Assembly (NCBI RefSeq): GCF_907163085.1
Contig: NZ_CAJQTX010000006.1
Span: forward strand, 186,001 to 250,000
Length of the DNA: 64,000 nucleotides
Origin: Candidatus Accumulibacter sp. ACC003
GTDB lineage: Bacteria; Pseudomonadota; Gammaproteobacteria; Burkholderiales; Rhodocyclaceae
Reading direction: 5' to 3'
Shown: piece by piece, positions 38,322-47,056 of the stretch
Position numbering within the stretch: position 1 is the first letter of the stretch
Layout of the letters: every line of letters begins with the position of its first letter
Notes under the pieces: generated by a model
Seen by the model: only the letters and a program-made list of their open reading frames with translations
The model's database searches: none
Told to the model about the DNA's origin: nothing
Program-made: the position numbers and the translations under genes

Positions 38322-39710
38322 TCAGAACGGCAGCAGAAGCCCCGGGCGGGCGCTGTTGAAGACGCGCCGAAAATCGTCCTGGATACGTTCGAGCGCGGCG
38401 TCGTTGTCGGCCTCGAAGCGCAGCACGACGACTGGCGTGGTATTCGATGGCCGCGCCAGACCGAAGCCGTCGGCATACTCGACGCGCAGGCCGTCGATGG
38501 TGATGATTTCGCGGGCGCCCTCGAAGTGGGCGTCACGGCGCAACTCGTCGATCAGCGCCAGCGGCTCGCCTTCGGCCATGGCAATGTTCAGCTCGGGCGT
38601 CGAACTGCTGTCGGGCAGCGCTTCCAGGAGCGCGTTGGCGTCGACCGCCCGCGAGACGATTTCGAGCAGCCGGGCGCCGGCGTAGAGGCCGTCGTCGAAG
38701 CCGAACCAGCGTTCCTTGAAGAATACGTGGCCGCTCATCTCGCCGGCCAGCGGCGCGCCGGTCTCCTTGAGCTTGGCCTTGACCAGCGCGTGCCCGGTCT
38801 TCCACATCAGCGGCTGGCCACCATGCTGGCGAATCCAGGGCGCCAGCAGACGCGTGCATTTGACGTCGTAGATGATCTGCTGGCCGGGATTGCGGCTGAG
38901 GACGTCGGCGGCAAAAAGCATCAGCTGGCGGTCCGGGTAGATGATCTGGCCGTCTTTGGTGACGACGCCGAGGCGGTCGCCATCGCCGTCGAAAGCCAGC
39001 CCGATTTCAGCGTCGCTGTAGCGCAGCGCGACCATCACGTCTTGCAGATTCTCGGGTTTGGAGGGGTCGGGATGATGGTTCGGGAAATTGCCGTCGACCT
39101 CGCAGAAGAGCTCGACGAGCTCGCAGCCGAGGGCGCGGAAGAGCTCGGGAGCGATGCCGCCGGCGACGCCGTTGCCGCAGTCGATGACCAGTTTCAGCGG
39201 CCGCGCCAGGCGGACGTCGGCGACGATGCGCGCCAGGTACGCCGGTCCGACGTCGGCGCTGCTGGCCTGGCCGGTGCCGTGGCGCAGGTCGCCGGCGTCG
39301 ACGCGCCGGCGAATTCCCTGAATCGTCTCGCCGGCGAGCGTCTCGCCGCCGACGACCATTTTCAGGCCATTGTAGTCGGGCGGGTTGTGGCTGCCGGTGA
39401 CCGCCACGCAACTGTCGCAGCCGAGGTGGTGGGCGGCGAAGTAGACCACCGGCGTCGGCACGCAGCCGACGTCGATGGTGTCGATGCCGGCCAGGCGGAT
39501 TCCCTCCATCAACGCCGCCGCCAGCTCGGGCCCCGACAGGCGCCCGTCGCGACCGACGGCAATCGCCCGCTGGCCGCGTTCGGCGGCCAGCGAGCCGAGG
39601 CCGTGGCCGATGCGGCGGACGATCTCGGCGGTCAGCGTCTGGCCGACGATGCCGCGAATATCGTAGGCCTTGAAAATTTCGCTGGGGAGGGGGAGCTTGT
39701 TCTCGGACAT
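38322..39710 (-). CDS. Phosphomannomutase/phosphoglucomutase
   Basis: This 462-residue enzyme of the alpha-D-phosphohexomutase family interconverts hexose 1- and 6-phosphates for polysaccharide and nucleotide-sugar synthesis. The phosphoserine loop is AVTGSHNPPDYNG (Ser107), the magnesium site is AFDGDGDRLGVV, and the sugar-binding loop is LAGEMSGHVFFKERW. It starts LPSEIFKAYDIRGIVGQTL, as in AlgC/ManB proteins. It is adjacent to a YheT hydrolase gene whose stop is one base upstream of its start. A role in EPS or LPS sugar supply is likely in view of the nearby heptosyltransferase. Confidence 0.95.
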   Translation of the reverse strand: MSENKLPLPSEIFKAYDIRGIVGQTLTAEIVRRIGHGLGSLAAERGQRAIAVGRDGRLSGPELAAALMEGIRLAGIDTIDVGCVPTPVVYFAAHHLGCDSCVAVTGSHNPPDYNGLKMVVGGETLAGETIQGIRRRVDAGDLRHGTGQASSADVGPAYLARIVADVRLARPLKLVIDCGNGVAGGIAPELFRALGCELVELFCEVDGNFPNHHPDPSKPENLQDVMVALRYSDAEIGLAFDGDGDRLGVVTKDGQIIYPDRQLMLFAADVLSRNPGQQIIYDVKCTRLLAPWIRQHGGQPLMWKTGHALVKAKLKETGAPLAGEMSGHVFFKERWFGFDDGLYAGARLLEIVSRAVDANALLEALPDSSSTPELNIAMAEGEPLALIDELRRDAHFEGAREIITIDGLRVEYADGFGLARPSNTTPVVVLRFEADNDAALERIQDDFRRVFNSARPGLLLPF

Positions 39711-39711
39711 T

Positions 39712-40683
39712 TCAAACCTCGTTCTGAAAATAATGAAGAATGCGCTGTGGCAGCCAGTCGAGCCGACCCGGCAGGGGCCCGCTGACGAAGCCGACGTGGC
39801 CGCCCGCGTCGGGGAAGTCGAGCTGCACAGCGCTGGCCACCTGGCTGGCTGTCGGCAGCGCCGACGCCGGCAGAAAAGGGTCGTTCAGCGCGTTGAGCAC
39901 TAGCGTCGGCAGCCGGATGCCGCGCAGCCAGGGCTTGCTCGAAGCGCGTCGCCAGTAGTCGGCGGCGCTGCTGAAGCCGTGCAGGGGCGCGGTCACGACG
40001 TCGTCGAAGTCGTAAAGTGTGCGCGCCGAACGCATCGTTCCTTCGTCGAACACGCCGGGGTGGCGGCGCAGTTTTTCCGCGGCCTTGCGCTTGAGGGTGT
40101 ACAGGAAGTGCCGCGTATAGACGCGGTTGAAACCCCGCGCGAGCTGCTCGCCAGAGGCGCGGAGATCGACCGGCGCACTGATCGCTGCCGCGGCGCGCAG
40201 GCAGGTGGCGGCCGCCGCTTCGCGTTCACCCAGCCATTTGAGCAGCGCGTTGCCGCCCAGAGAAACGCCGACCGCGTAGGTCGGCCGCGCCGGCCAGCGC
40301 TGCTGCAGACGCCGCAGGATCCAGTCGATCTCGGCGCTGTCGCCGGAATGGTAAGCGCGTGGCAGGCGATTGATTTCACCCGAACAGCCGCGGAAATGGA
40401 CTACCACACCGGTCCAGCCGAGGGCCTGGCAGGCGGCCATCAGGCTGCGCGCGTAATGGCTGTGCGAACTGCCTTCAAGCCCGTGAAAGAGAACCAGCAG
40501 CGGCGTCGAGCCGGTGCCGCTGGCCGCTGCCGGCGGATCAGCCCAGTCGAGATCGATGAAGTCACCGTCGGGTGTCGGCCAGCGTTCGCGGCGGTAGGGC
40601 AGGGGAGCGGGTTTGATCAGCAGCGGGTAGATGGTCTGGGCGTGCCCACCGGCTAGCCAGTTCGGCGCACGGTAGCCGGTCAA
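39712..40683 (-). CDS. YheT-family alpha/beta hydrolase
   Basis: This 323-residue protein has the alpha/beta-hydrolase fold: LVLFHGLEGSSHSHYARSLM with the oxyanion HGLEG, the nucleophile elbow VGVSLGGNALLKWLGE (Ser in G-x-S-x-G), Asp in LNALNDPFLP and His in DAGGHVGFVSG. The N-terminal APNWLAGGHAQTIYPLL matches YheT proteins, whose substrates are poorly known (probably esters). It overlaps the NTF2-like gene upstream by four bases (ATGA), so both are translated together. Confidence 0.92.
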   Translation of the reverse strand: MTGYRAPNWLAGGHAQTIYPLLIKPAPLPYRRERWPTPDGDFIDLDWADPPAAASGTGSTPLLVLFHGLEGSSHSHYARSLMAACQALGWTGVVVHFRGCSGEINRLPRAYHSGDSAEIDWILRRLQQRWPARPTYAVGVSLGGNALLKWLGEREAAAATCLRAAAAISAPVDLRASGEQLARGFNRVYTRHFLYTLKRKAAEKLRRHPGVFDEGTMRSARTLYDFDDVVTAPLHGFSSAADYWRRASSKPWLRGIRLPTLVLNALNDPFLPASALPTASQVASAVQLDFPDAGGHVGFVSGPLPGRLDWLPQRILHYFQNEV

Positions 40684-41129
40684 TGCAGCGTCCGTGAGGA
40701 ATTCTCATCGCGTTCGCCGGCGGCCCGTTTGTCGGCCAGAGCGCGGTCGGCGGCGGTCGATGAATGGTGCGCGAGCAAGCGCCAGCCATTGCTGCCACGC
40801 TGAAAGACGTTGGTCGCCAGCATCGGTCCGTGGGCTTTTTCCTCGTCGCCGATGTACAGCGTTTCGACGACGTTGTGCACCGCCAGCAGCATGCTGTTCC
40901 AGCGCACGACGCGCGACAGGCGAACCTTGAGGCGCGGGTTGTTGGCGAAAATGCTGCGCCAGCTGTCACGGATCGCCGCCGGACCGTTCAGGCGCTGGCC
41001 GGTCGGGTGAATGCAGACGATCTCTTCGTCGTCGGCCCAGACGCTCATCAGGGCCAGCAGATCGGCGCGCGCAATGGCGTCGTAGAAAGCCGCTTCGACT
41101 TCCTGCGGGCTGGCGAAGACGGTGCTCAT
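40680..41129 (-). CDS. NTF2-like (SnoaL/DUF4440-type) protein
   Basis: This 149-residue protein has the cone-shaped NTF2 fold: EVEAAFYDAIARADLLALMS, then VWADDEEIVCIHPTGQRLNG, IRDSWRSIF and later beta strands ending WRLLAHHSS. Such proteins are small enzymes or ligand binders; no function can be given. It lies between the heptosyltransferase (4-base overlap) and yheT (4-base overlap) in a tight minus-strand operon. Confidence 0.85.
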   Translation of the reverse strand: MSTVFASPQEVEAAFYDAIARADLLALMSVWADDEEIVCIHPTGQRLNGPAAIRDSWRSIFANNPRLKVRLSRVVRWNSMLLAVHNVVETLYIGDEEKAHGPMLATNVFQRGSNGWRLLAHHSSTAADRALADKRAAGERDENSSRTLH

Positions 41130-42142
41130 GCGCGGCTTTCGGAGAGGCAGGCGTCAAGCACGCGCTGCGGTTCGAGCTTGTTCAGGCAGTCGAGATGCTG
41201 CAGCGGACATTCGCGCTTGAAACAGGGGCTGCAGGAGAGCTGCAGGCTGATCACCTGCGCCCGCGGCGACAGCGGTGGCGTGAAGCCTGGCGACGACGAG
41301 CCATAGACGGCGATCAGCGGTCTGCCGAGCGCCGCGGCGACGTGCATCAGGCCCGAATCATTGCAGACCACGAACGACGCGGCGGCCAGTACGTCGATCG
41401 CCTGCGCCAGCGAGGTCTCGCCACAGAGGTTGCGCGGCGCCGTCGCCGGGCGTGCCTGGCTGACGATCTGCTCGGCGATCGGCCGGTCTTTCGCCGAGCC
41501 GAGCAGCCACACCGCGTAAGCGCGCTCGGCCAGCGCGTCGGCCAGCGTCACGAAGTGTCGCGCCGGCCAGCGCTTGGCCGGGCCGTACTCGGCGCCGGGG
41601 CAGAAAATCGCCAGTTTTTCAGGCCGATCGCCGCCGATCGCCGCCAGCGTCGCCGCCGCTTGCTCGCTGCTCGAAGTCAGACGCGGCAGTGGCAGCGGTC
41701 GCGGCAGCGGCTCGCCGGGCGCTTCAGCGAGCTGCGCGAAGCGCTCGGCCATTTGCGGCACCAGCAGCTTGTCGAGTACATGGCGTTGGTTGATCAGTCC
41801 GTAGCGCTTCTCGCCGATGAAGCCGATGCGTTCGGGAATGTCGGCAAAGAAGGGGATCAGCGCCGACTTGAGCGAATTGGGCAGCACGTAGGCGCGCTGG
41901 TAGCCGCGCTGCGCGAGCTCACGGGCGAGCCGGTGACGCGCTTTCAGCGACAGCTCGCCGTGCGTGAACGGGCTGTCGACAACTTGCGCGATCTCCGGCA
42001 TCCGTTCGAGAACCGGCGCCACCCAGCGTGGTGCCAGGGCGTCGAGCTGCAGGTCGGGTGTGCGTTGATGCAGGCGCATGAACAGCGGCTGCGCGAGAAC
42101 GGTGTCGCCGATCCACGACGGGGCGACAATCAGAGCTTTCAT
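41126..42142 (-). CDS. waaF: ADP-heptose:LPS heptosyltransferase II
   Basis: This 338-residue glycosyltransferase of family 9 adds the second heptose to the lipopolysaccharide inner core at the cytoplasmic face. It begins KALIVAPSWIGDTVLAQPL and contains KSALIPFFADIPERIGFIGE, then CPGAEYGPAKRWPARHFVTL, and the sugar-nucleotide site CNDSGLMHVAAALGRPLIAV with YGSSSPGFTPPLSP. ATG 42142 is chosen as it matches the family start; the frame is open upstream without conserved sequence. A Cys-rich C terminus (CSPCFKRECPLQHLDCL) is normal for WaaF. Confidence 0.93.
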   Translation of the reverse strand: MKALIVAPSWIGDTVLAQPLFMRLHQRTPDLQLDALAPRWVAPVLERMPEIAQVVDSPFTHGELSLKARHRLARELAQRGYQRAYVLPNSLKSALIPFFADIPERIGFIGEKRYGLINQRHVLDKLLVPQMAERFAQLAEAPGEPLPRPLPLPRLTSSSEQAAATLAAIGGDRPEKLAIFCPGAEYGPAKRWPARHFVTLADALAERAYAVWLLGSAKDRPIAEQIVSQARPATAPRNLCGETSLAQAIDVLAAASFVVCNDSGLMHVAAALGRPLIAVYGSSSPGFTPPLSPRAQVISLQLSCSPCFKRECPLQHLDCLNKLEPQRVLDACLSESRA

Positions 42143-42197
42143 CGGCGGCGATCGAGCTGGCTGGCCCGGGCTGGCCGGGGCGGCTAGCCGCCGGCCC

Positions 42198-42395
42198 TCA
42201 GTGGTGCCCTTTCGGCAGTCCGCCCTTGAGGACGTAGTGGGCGCTGCAGTACGGACAGACCGCCTCGCCGGTATGCGCGATTTCGAGAAAGACGCGCGGA
42301 TGTCTTGACCACAGCGGTGCGCCGTCGGTCGGGCAGTGCAGCGGCAGGTCCTTGGCGGTAATCTCGATGGGCTTCTGCGGAGTGGTCTGAGACAT
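42198..42395 (-). CDS. Small zinc-finger protein (zf-CHCC)
   Basis: This 65-residue protein has the zf-CHCC pattern: Cys21 (LHCPTDGAPLWSRHPRVFLE), a central His, and Cys47/Cys50 in VCPYCSAHYVL. It resembles NDUFS6-like bacterial zinc-finger proteins of unknown role. ATG 42395 was chosen from the family start. Neighbours are ilvE upstream and waaF downstream on the same strand, an arrangement seen in other betaproteobacteria. Confidence 0.88.
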   Translation of the reverse strand: MSQTTPQKPIEITAKDLPLHCPTDGAPLWSRHPRVFLEIAHTGEAVCPYCSAHYVLKGGLPKGHH

Positions 42396-42469
42396 GGTGG
42401 CAACCTTGCAAGCGGGCGAACGGAGGGCTGGAGTGTCGGTGGCGGCTGAATTTGCTGTTGGCAAGCCGC

Positions 42470-43390
42470 TCAGACGTAGGTCAGCCAGTCGGCGTGCGCC
42501 GGCATGCGGCCGTTGACGCAGTCGAAGAACAGGCTCTGCAGTTGGGTGGTGATCGGGCCGCGGTGGCCGGCACCGATCTGCCGGTTGTCGAGTTCGCGAA
42601 TCGGCGTCACCTCGGCGGCGGTGCCGGTGAAGAAGGCTTCGTCGGCGCAATAGACTTCGTCGCGCGTGATCCGCTTCTCGATCACCTGCAGGCCCAGTTC
42701 GTCGGCGAGTTGCAGGACCGATGCGCGGGTAATTCCCTCCAGGCACGACGTCAGGTCCGGCGTGTACAGCTTGCCGTGCTTGACGATGAAGATGTTTTCG
42801 CCAGCGCCCTCGGCGACGTAGCCGTCGACGTCGAGCAGCAGCGCTTCGTCGTAGCCGTCGTGTGCCACTTCCTGGTGCGCGAGGATCGAGTTGGTATAGG
42901 TGCCGACCGACTTCGAGCGGCACATGTTGATGTTCACGTGATGGCGGGTGAACGACGAGGTCTTGACGCGGATCCCTTTCTCCATGCCTTCGGCGCCGAG
43001 GTAGGCGCCCCATGGCCAGGCGGCGATGGCGACGTGCGTGCTGACGCCAGTGGCGGCGATGCCCATCGCTTCCGAACCGTAGAAGACGATCGGCCGGATG
43101 TAGCACGATTCGAGTTCGTTGGCGCGGACCACTTCCTTCTGCGCCTCGAGCAGCGTTTCCTTGTCATACGGCATCTTCATCTGGAAGATGTACGCCGAGT
43201 TGAACAGCCGGTCGGTGTGGTCCTCGAGACGGAAGATGGCGGTGCCCTGTTCGGCTTTGTAGGCGCGGACCCCCTCGAAAACACCCATCCCATAGTGCAG
43301 GGTATGCGTCAGCACGTGGGTGGTTGCCTGGCGCCACGGCACCAGTTGACCATCGTGCCAGATGAAACCGTCGCGATCTGCCATCGACAT
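42470..43390 (-). CDS. ilvE: Branched-chain amino acid aminotransferase
   Basis: This 306-residue PLP enzyme performs the last step in leucine, isoleucine and valine synthesis. It starts with DRDGFIWHDGQLVPWRQA, contains THTLHYGMGVFEGVRAY, the Schiff-base Lys in KSVGTYTNSILAHQ, LLLDVDGYVAEGAGENIFIV, and the phosphate-binding ITRASVLQLADELG with FFTGTAAEVTPI. ATG 43390 follows gggagcgaagaaa. Its divergent neighbour is a Nudix hydrolase, 106 bases away. Confidence 0.96.
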   Translation of the reverse strand: MSMADRDGFIWHDGQLVPWRQATTHVLTHTLHYGMGVFEGVRAYKAEQGTAIFRLEDHTDRLFNSAYIFQMKMPYDKETLLEAQKEVVRANELESCYIRPIVFYGSEAMGIAATGVSTHVAIAAWPWGAYLGAEGMEKGIRVKTSSFTRHHVNINMCRSKSVGTYTNSILAHQEVAHDGYDEALLLDVDGYVAEGAGENIFIVKHGKLYTPDLTSCLEGITRASVLQLADELGLQVIEKRITRDEVYCADEAFFTGTAAEVTPIRELDNRQIGAGHRGPITTQLQSLFFDCVNGRMPAHADWLTYV

Positions 43391-43458
43391 TTTCTTCGCT
43401 CCCTTTGCCGGAAATACTGAAGCGGAAATTCTAGCCGATTTCGCCCGCCGGTTGGCGG

Positions 43459-43464
43459 TAAAAT
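43459..43464 (+). promoter_or_regulatory. Putative -10 element of the Nudix gene
   Basis: taaaat lies 32 bases before the ATG at 43497 in the ilvE/Nudix intergenic gap. The -35 is not clear. It is the best AT-rich hexamer on the plus strand in this gap. Confidence 0.4.
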
Positions 43465-43496
43465 GCCACGTTTGCCCTATCTGCAAGGCTCCTCGA

Positions 43497-43943
43497 ATGG
43501 TCTGGAAACCGAATGTCACTGTCGCCGCCGTCGTCGAACGCGACGGCCGCTTCCTGCTCGTCGAAGAGGAAACCGAGTACGGGATTTGCTACAACCAGCC
43601 GGCGGGTCACCTCGAATGCCGCGAATCGTTGATCGACGCGGTGATCCGCGAGACCCGCGAAGAAACGGCCTACGCGTTCAATCCACAATACCTGGTCGGC
43701 GTCTACAACTGCCGCAACGAGGCCCGCGACGTGACCTACCTGCGTTTTTCCTTCGGCGGCGAGATCGGCGCCCACGATGCCGCTGCGCCGCTCGACACCG
43801 GTATCGTCGCCGCCCACTGGTTGACGGTCGACGAGATTCGCGCGCGCCAGGCGCAGCATCGCAGCCCGCTGGTGATGCGCTGCATCGACGACTGGCAGGC
43901 CGGCAGGCGCTACCCGCTGGAACTGCTGACGCATTGCCCGTGA
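43497..43943 (+). CDS. Nudix hydrolase (NudJ-like)
   Basis: This 148-residue hydrolase has the Nudix box GHLECRESLIDAVIRETREE (continuing TAYAF), which fits G-x5-E-x7-REUxEExGU except that the last Gly is Ala. It starts VWKPNVTVAAVVERDGRFLL, as in NudJ (YmfB), a phosphatase for thiamine pyrophosphate and nucleoside di/triphosphates. The NudJ gene often precedes mnmA, as it does here with one gene between. ATG 43497 was chosen from the family N terminus. The stop overlaps the next start (GTGA). Confidence 0.92.
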   Translation: MVWKPNVTVAAVVERDGRFLLVEEETEYGICYNQPAGHLECRESLIDAVIRETREETAYAFNPQYLVGVYNCRNEARDVTYLRFSFGGEIGAHDAAAPLDTGIVAAHWLTVDEIRARQAQHRSPLVMRCIDDWQAGRRYPLELLTHCP

Positions 43944-44617
43944 GGTGCTGGCTGGCGCTGCTGCTGCTCGGCATCGCGCCGCTGACGCGCGCCGAGACGA
44001 TCAGCGTTTGTTACAACTACGGCTGTCTGGCGCAGGCCGCGGTCAACTATGACGATCGCCAGCTCGCACAAGTGCGGGCCTTCCTGGCCGACGCACGGGA
44101 TGCCGCCGACGAGCGCCAGCGGCTGTCGCTGGTAATCGGCTGGTTGCTCGGCTGGGCTGGCGAGCAGACGCCGATTGCCGCCGATCGTGGTGGCAATTTC
44201 GCTGACCAGGGCGTCGATGGGCGGATGGACTGCATCGATCACTCGACGACCAGCAGCCGCCTGCTGCGCTTGCTGGCCAGCCATGGCTGGCTGCGTTTTC
44301 ACCGCGTCCTCGAGCCCGAGTACCGCGTGCGCTATCTGGTGCAGGTGCACTATTCGGCGCAGATCGAGGAAATCGGCGGCGCCGAGCCGCCGTCGGCAGA
44401 GGCCGCCGCGCGGCCGCGCTACGTCGTTGATAGCTGGTTTCGCGCCAACGGCGAGCCGGCGGTGGTGATGCCGCTGCCGAACTGGCTGGCCGGCCGCGAA
44501 GACGAAGCAGTCGACCAGGAAGGCGTGGCAGCAGCGGTGGCAGCGGCGGCAGACAATAACCAGAGCGCGGTGGCCGCGGTGGCCAGCCACGGCCCGAATC
44601 CAGACGGTGATCGCTAG
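43940..44617 (+). CDS. Exported protein of unknown function between Nudix and mnmA
   Basis: This 225-residue protein begins at GTG 43940, inside the Nudix stop. A signal peptide is clear ([18 protein letters not shown], cleavage after TRA). The mature part starts [18 protein letters not shown] and contains [20 protein letters not shown], a stretch with conserved-looking Cys, Asp and His, then [20 protein letters not shown]. The last 40 residues are Ala-rich. I recognise it only as resembling hypothetical proteins found beside nudJ/mnmA. No function can be assigned. It ends 13 bases before mnmA. Confidence 0.8.
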   Translation: MRCWLALLLLGIAPLTRAETISVCYNYGCLAQAAVNYDDRQLAQVRAFLADARDAADERQRLSLVIGWLLGWAGEQTPIAADRGGNFADQGVDGRMDCIDHSTTSSRLLRLLASHGWLRFHRVLEPEYRVRYLVQVHYSAQIEEIGGAEPPSAEAAARPRYVVDSWFRANGEPAVVMPLPNWLAGREDEAVDQEGVAAAVAAAADNNQSAVAAVASHGPNPDGDR

Positions 44618-44630
44618 CAAGGGCAAGCAG

Positions 44631-45731
44631 ATGAACGAGGCAAAGAAAGTGGTCGTCGGCTTGTCCGGCGGCGTCGATTCGGCGGTGGCGGCGTGGCTGC
44701 TCAAGGAGCAGGGCTGGCACGTCGTCGGCCTGTTCATGAAGAACTGGCAGGACGACGACAGCGACGAGTATTGCTCGTCACGACAGGACCTGCTCGATGT
44801 CATCAGCGTCGCCGACGTGATCGGCATCGATGTCGAGGTGGTCAACTTCGCCGCCGAATACAAGGAGCGCGTTTTCGCCCACTTCCTGAAGGAATACCAG
44901 GCCGGGCGAACGCCAAACCCGGACGTGCTGTGCAACTCGGAGATCAAGTTCAGTGCCTTCCTCGAGCATGCGCTGAGCATCGGTGCCGATTTTATCGCCA
45001 CCGGTCACTACGCCGGCGTGCGTGAATTCGCCGGCGCCTTCCAGTTACTCAAGGCCGAGGATGGCAGCAAGGACCAGAGTTATTTTCTGCATCGTCTCAA
45101 TCAGCAGCAGCTGTCGAAAACGCTCTTTCCGCTGGCCGGGCTGTACAAGCGCGAGGTCCGCAAGATCGCCGAAGCCGCCGGTCTGCACGTCGCGCTGAAG
45201 AAGGATTCGACCGGTATCTGCTTCATCGGCGAACGACCTTTCAAGGAATTCCTGATGCGCTATCTGCCGCGGCAGAAGGGCGAGATTCGCGGCCTTGATG
45301 ACGAGCGCCTGCTCGGTGAGCACGACGGCGTCGCCTACCACACCATCGGCCAGCGCAAGGGTCTGCACATCGGTGGCGTGAAAGGTGGCAAGAGCGGCGA
45401 CAGCGGCGACCACGAGGCCTGGTTCGTCGCCCGCAAGGACCTCGCCAGCAACGTTCTATACGTCGTTCAGGGGCACGCGCACCCGGCGCTGCTGGCCGAA
45501 GAGCTGAGCGCCGCCGACCTGGCGTGGGTCGCCGGCGAGCCGCCGCATACGCACTGGGTGTACACCGCCAAGACGCGCTATCGGCAGGCCGACGCCGCCT
45601 GCGAGATCGAACGTGTAGACGCCGGCTCGTGTCTGCTGCACTTCGCCGAGCCGCAGTGGGCGGTGACGCCCGGCCAGTCGGTGGTGGTCTACGAAAGCCG
45701 CGTCTGCCTCGGTGGCGGCGTCATCGTTTGA
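44631..45731 (+). CDS. mnmA: tRNA-specific 2-thiouridylase MnmA
   Basis: This 366-residue enzyme puts sulphur on U34 of tRNAs for Glu, Gln and Lys. The PP-loop is [17 protein letters not shown]; the catalytic Cys pair lies in [12 protein letters not shown] and [22 protein letters not shown] and [13 protein letters not shown] are typical. ATG 44631 gives the family start; a purine-rich gcaagggcaag precedes it. The gene is followed by an MFS transporter after 43 bases. Confidence 0.96.
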   Translation: MNEAKKVVVGLSGGVDSAVAAWLLKEQGWHVVGLFMKNWQDDDSDEYCSSRQDLLDVISVADVIGIDVEVVNFAAEYKERVFAHFLKEYQAGRTPNPDVLCNSEIKFSAFLEHALSIGADFIATGHYAGVREFAGAFQLLKAEDGSKDQSYFLHRLNQQQLSKTLFPLAGLYKREVRKIAEAAGLHVALKKDSTGICFIGERPFKEFLMRYLPRQKGEIRGLDDERLLGEHDGVAYHTIGQRKGLHIGGVKGGKSGDSGDHEAWFVARKDLASNVLYVVQGHAHPALLAEELSAADLAWVAGEPPHTHWVYTAKTRYRQADAACEIERVDAGSCLLHFAEPQWAVTPGQSVVVYESRVCLGGGVIV

Positions 45732-45774
45732 ACTCCGTCGCCGCCTCTGAGCGCGCGGCGAGCCGCGTCGGCCA

Positions 45775-46980
45775 ATGAACACGCCAACGAGTACGCCCGC
45801 GTATCGGAAGAATATTGCGCTGCTGGCCGCCGCGCAGGCGCTGCTCCTGACCAACGGCGTAACGCTGGTGGCGATCAATGGCCTGCTCGGGCTGCAACTC
45901 GCCGCCGACAAGCGCCTGGCGACCTTGCCGATCACCACTTACGTCATCGGCGCGGCGCTGGCGGCCCTGCCGGCGGCGCTGTTCATGAAGCACTACGGCC
46001 GGCGGGCGGGTTTCATGCTCGGTGCGGCTTTCGGCGTCGGCGGCGCGCTGCTGTCGGCGGTCGCCGTATCGCTGAGCAGTTTCTGGTTGCTGTGCCTGGG
46101 GACGATTCTCGCCGGCATCTACAATGCCTTCGGCCAGCAGTACCGCTTCGCCGCCGTTGACGCGGCGCCGCTCGACTTCAGGAGCAAGGCGATTTCGCTG
46201 ACCCTGGCTGGCGGCATCGTCGGCGGCGTGCTGGGTCCGCAGGTCGGCACGCTGACTCGCGGGCTGCTGCAGCCGACGTATCTGGCGAGCTACGCGGCGT
46301 TGGCCGGATTTGCCGCGCTGGCGATGCTGCTCGCCAGCCGTCTCGAGATTCCGTTGCTGCCGGTCAGCGAACAGCACGCTGCCGGCCGGCCGCTGCGCGT
46401 GCTGGCGCGGCAGCCCGAAGTGTTCGTCGCGGTCCTTGCCGCCGCCTGCGGCTACGCGACGATGAACCTGCTGATGACTGCGACGCCGCTGGCCATGGAC
46501 ATCTGCGGCCTGTCTTTCGCCGACACCGCGTTGATCCTGCAATGGCACGTGATCGGCATGTTCGCGCCGTCGTTCTTCACCGGCGACCTGATCAAGCGCT
46601 GCGGCGTGTTGCCCGTTCTGCTGGCCGGTGCGGCGCTGCTCTTCGCGTGCATCGCCATCGCCCTGGCGGGAGTTAGCCTGATGCATTTCTGGTGGGCGCT
46701 ATTGCTGCTCGGGATCGGCTGGAACTTTCTTTTCGTCGGCGGCACGACGCTGCTCACCGACGCCTGCCGTGCCGAGGAAAAAGCCAAGGTGCAGGGCAGC
46801 AACGACTTCATCGTCCTCGGCGTGCAGGGGGTGACGTCCCTGGCCGCCGGCGTGTTGGTCAGCGACGGCGGTTGGACGACGCTGAACGCGCTGGCGCTGC
46901 CGATCGTCGCGCTGACGACGCTGGTCAGCCTGCTCTGGGCGCTGGCGCGGCGGCGCGGCAGGAGCCGCGCCAGTCACTGA
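45775..46980 (+). CDS. Major facilitator superfamily transporter
   Basis: This 401-residue membrane protein has about 12 spans. The family A-like loop after span 2 reads FMKHYGRRAGFMLGAAFGVG, a clear MFS motif, and the central loop between spans 6 and 7 is about residues 185-215. LTLAGGIVGGVLGPQVGTLT in span 5 resembles the motif C of drug/H+ antiporters. Substrate unknown. No regulator is adjacent. ATG 45775 is the best start; no strong ribosome site is present. Confidence 0.88.
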   Translation: MNTPTSTPAYRKNIALLAAAQALLLTNGVTLVAINGLLGLQLAADKRLATLPITTYVIGAALAALPAALFMKHYGRRAGFMLGAAFGVGGALLSAVAVSLSSFWLLCLGTILAGIYNAFGQQYRFAAVDAAPLDFRSKAISLTLAGGIVGGVLGPQVGTLTRGLLQPTYLASYAALAGFAALAMLLASRLEIPLLPVSEQHAAGRPLRVLARQPEVFVAVLAAACGYATMNLLMTATPLAMDICGLSFADTALILQWHVIGMFAPSFFTGDLIKRCGVLPVLLAGAALLFACIAIALAGVSLMHFWWALLLLGIGWNFLFVGGTTLLTDACRAEEKAKVQGSNDFIVLGVQGVTSLAAGVLVSDGGWTTLNALALPIVALTTLVSLLWALARRRGRSRASH

Positions 46981-47056
46981 GGGATTGGCGCCGAGCTGGT
47001 GGGTGCTGATCGCGATCGCCTGGCGACGCGGCGGCCGCCGCCTGGCTGGCGATCTT

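Noticed and set aside
38244..39785. A 513-codon plus-strand frame opposite the phosphomannomutase gene
   Set aside because: The minus strand carries all the active-site motifs of the mutase; the plus frame has none.
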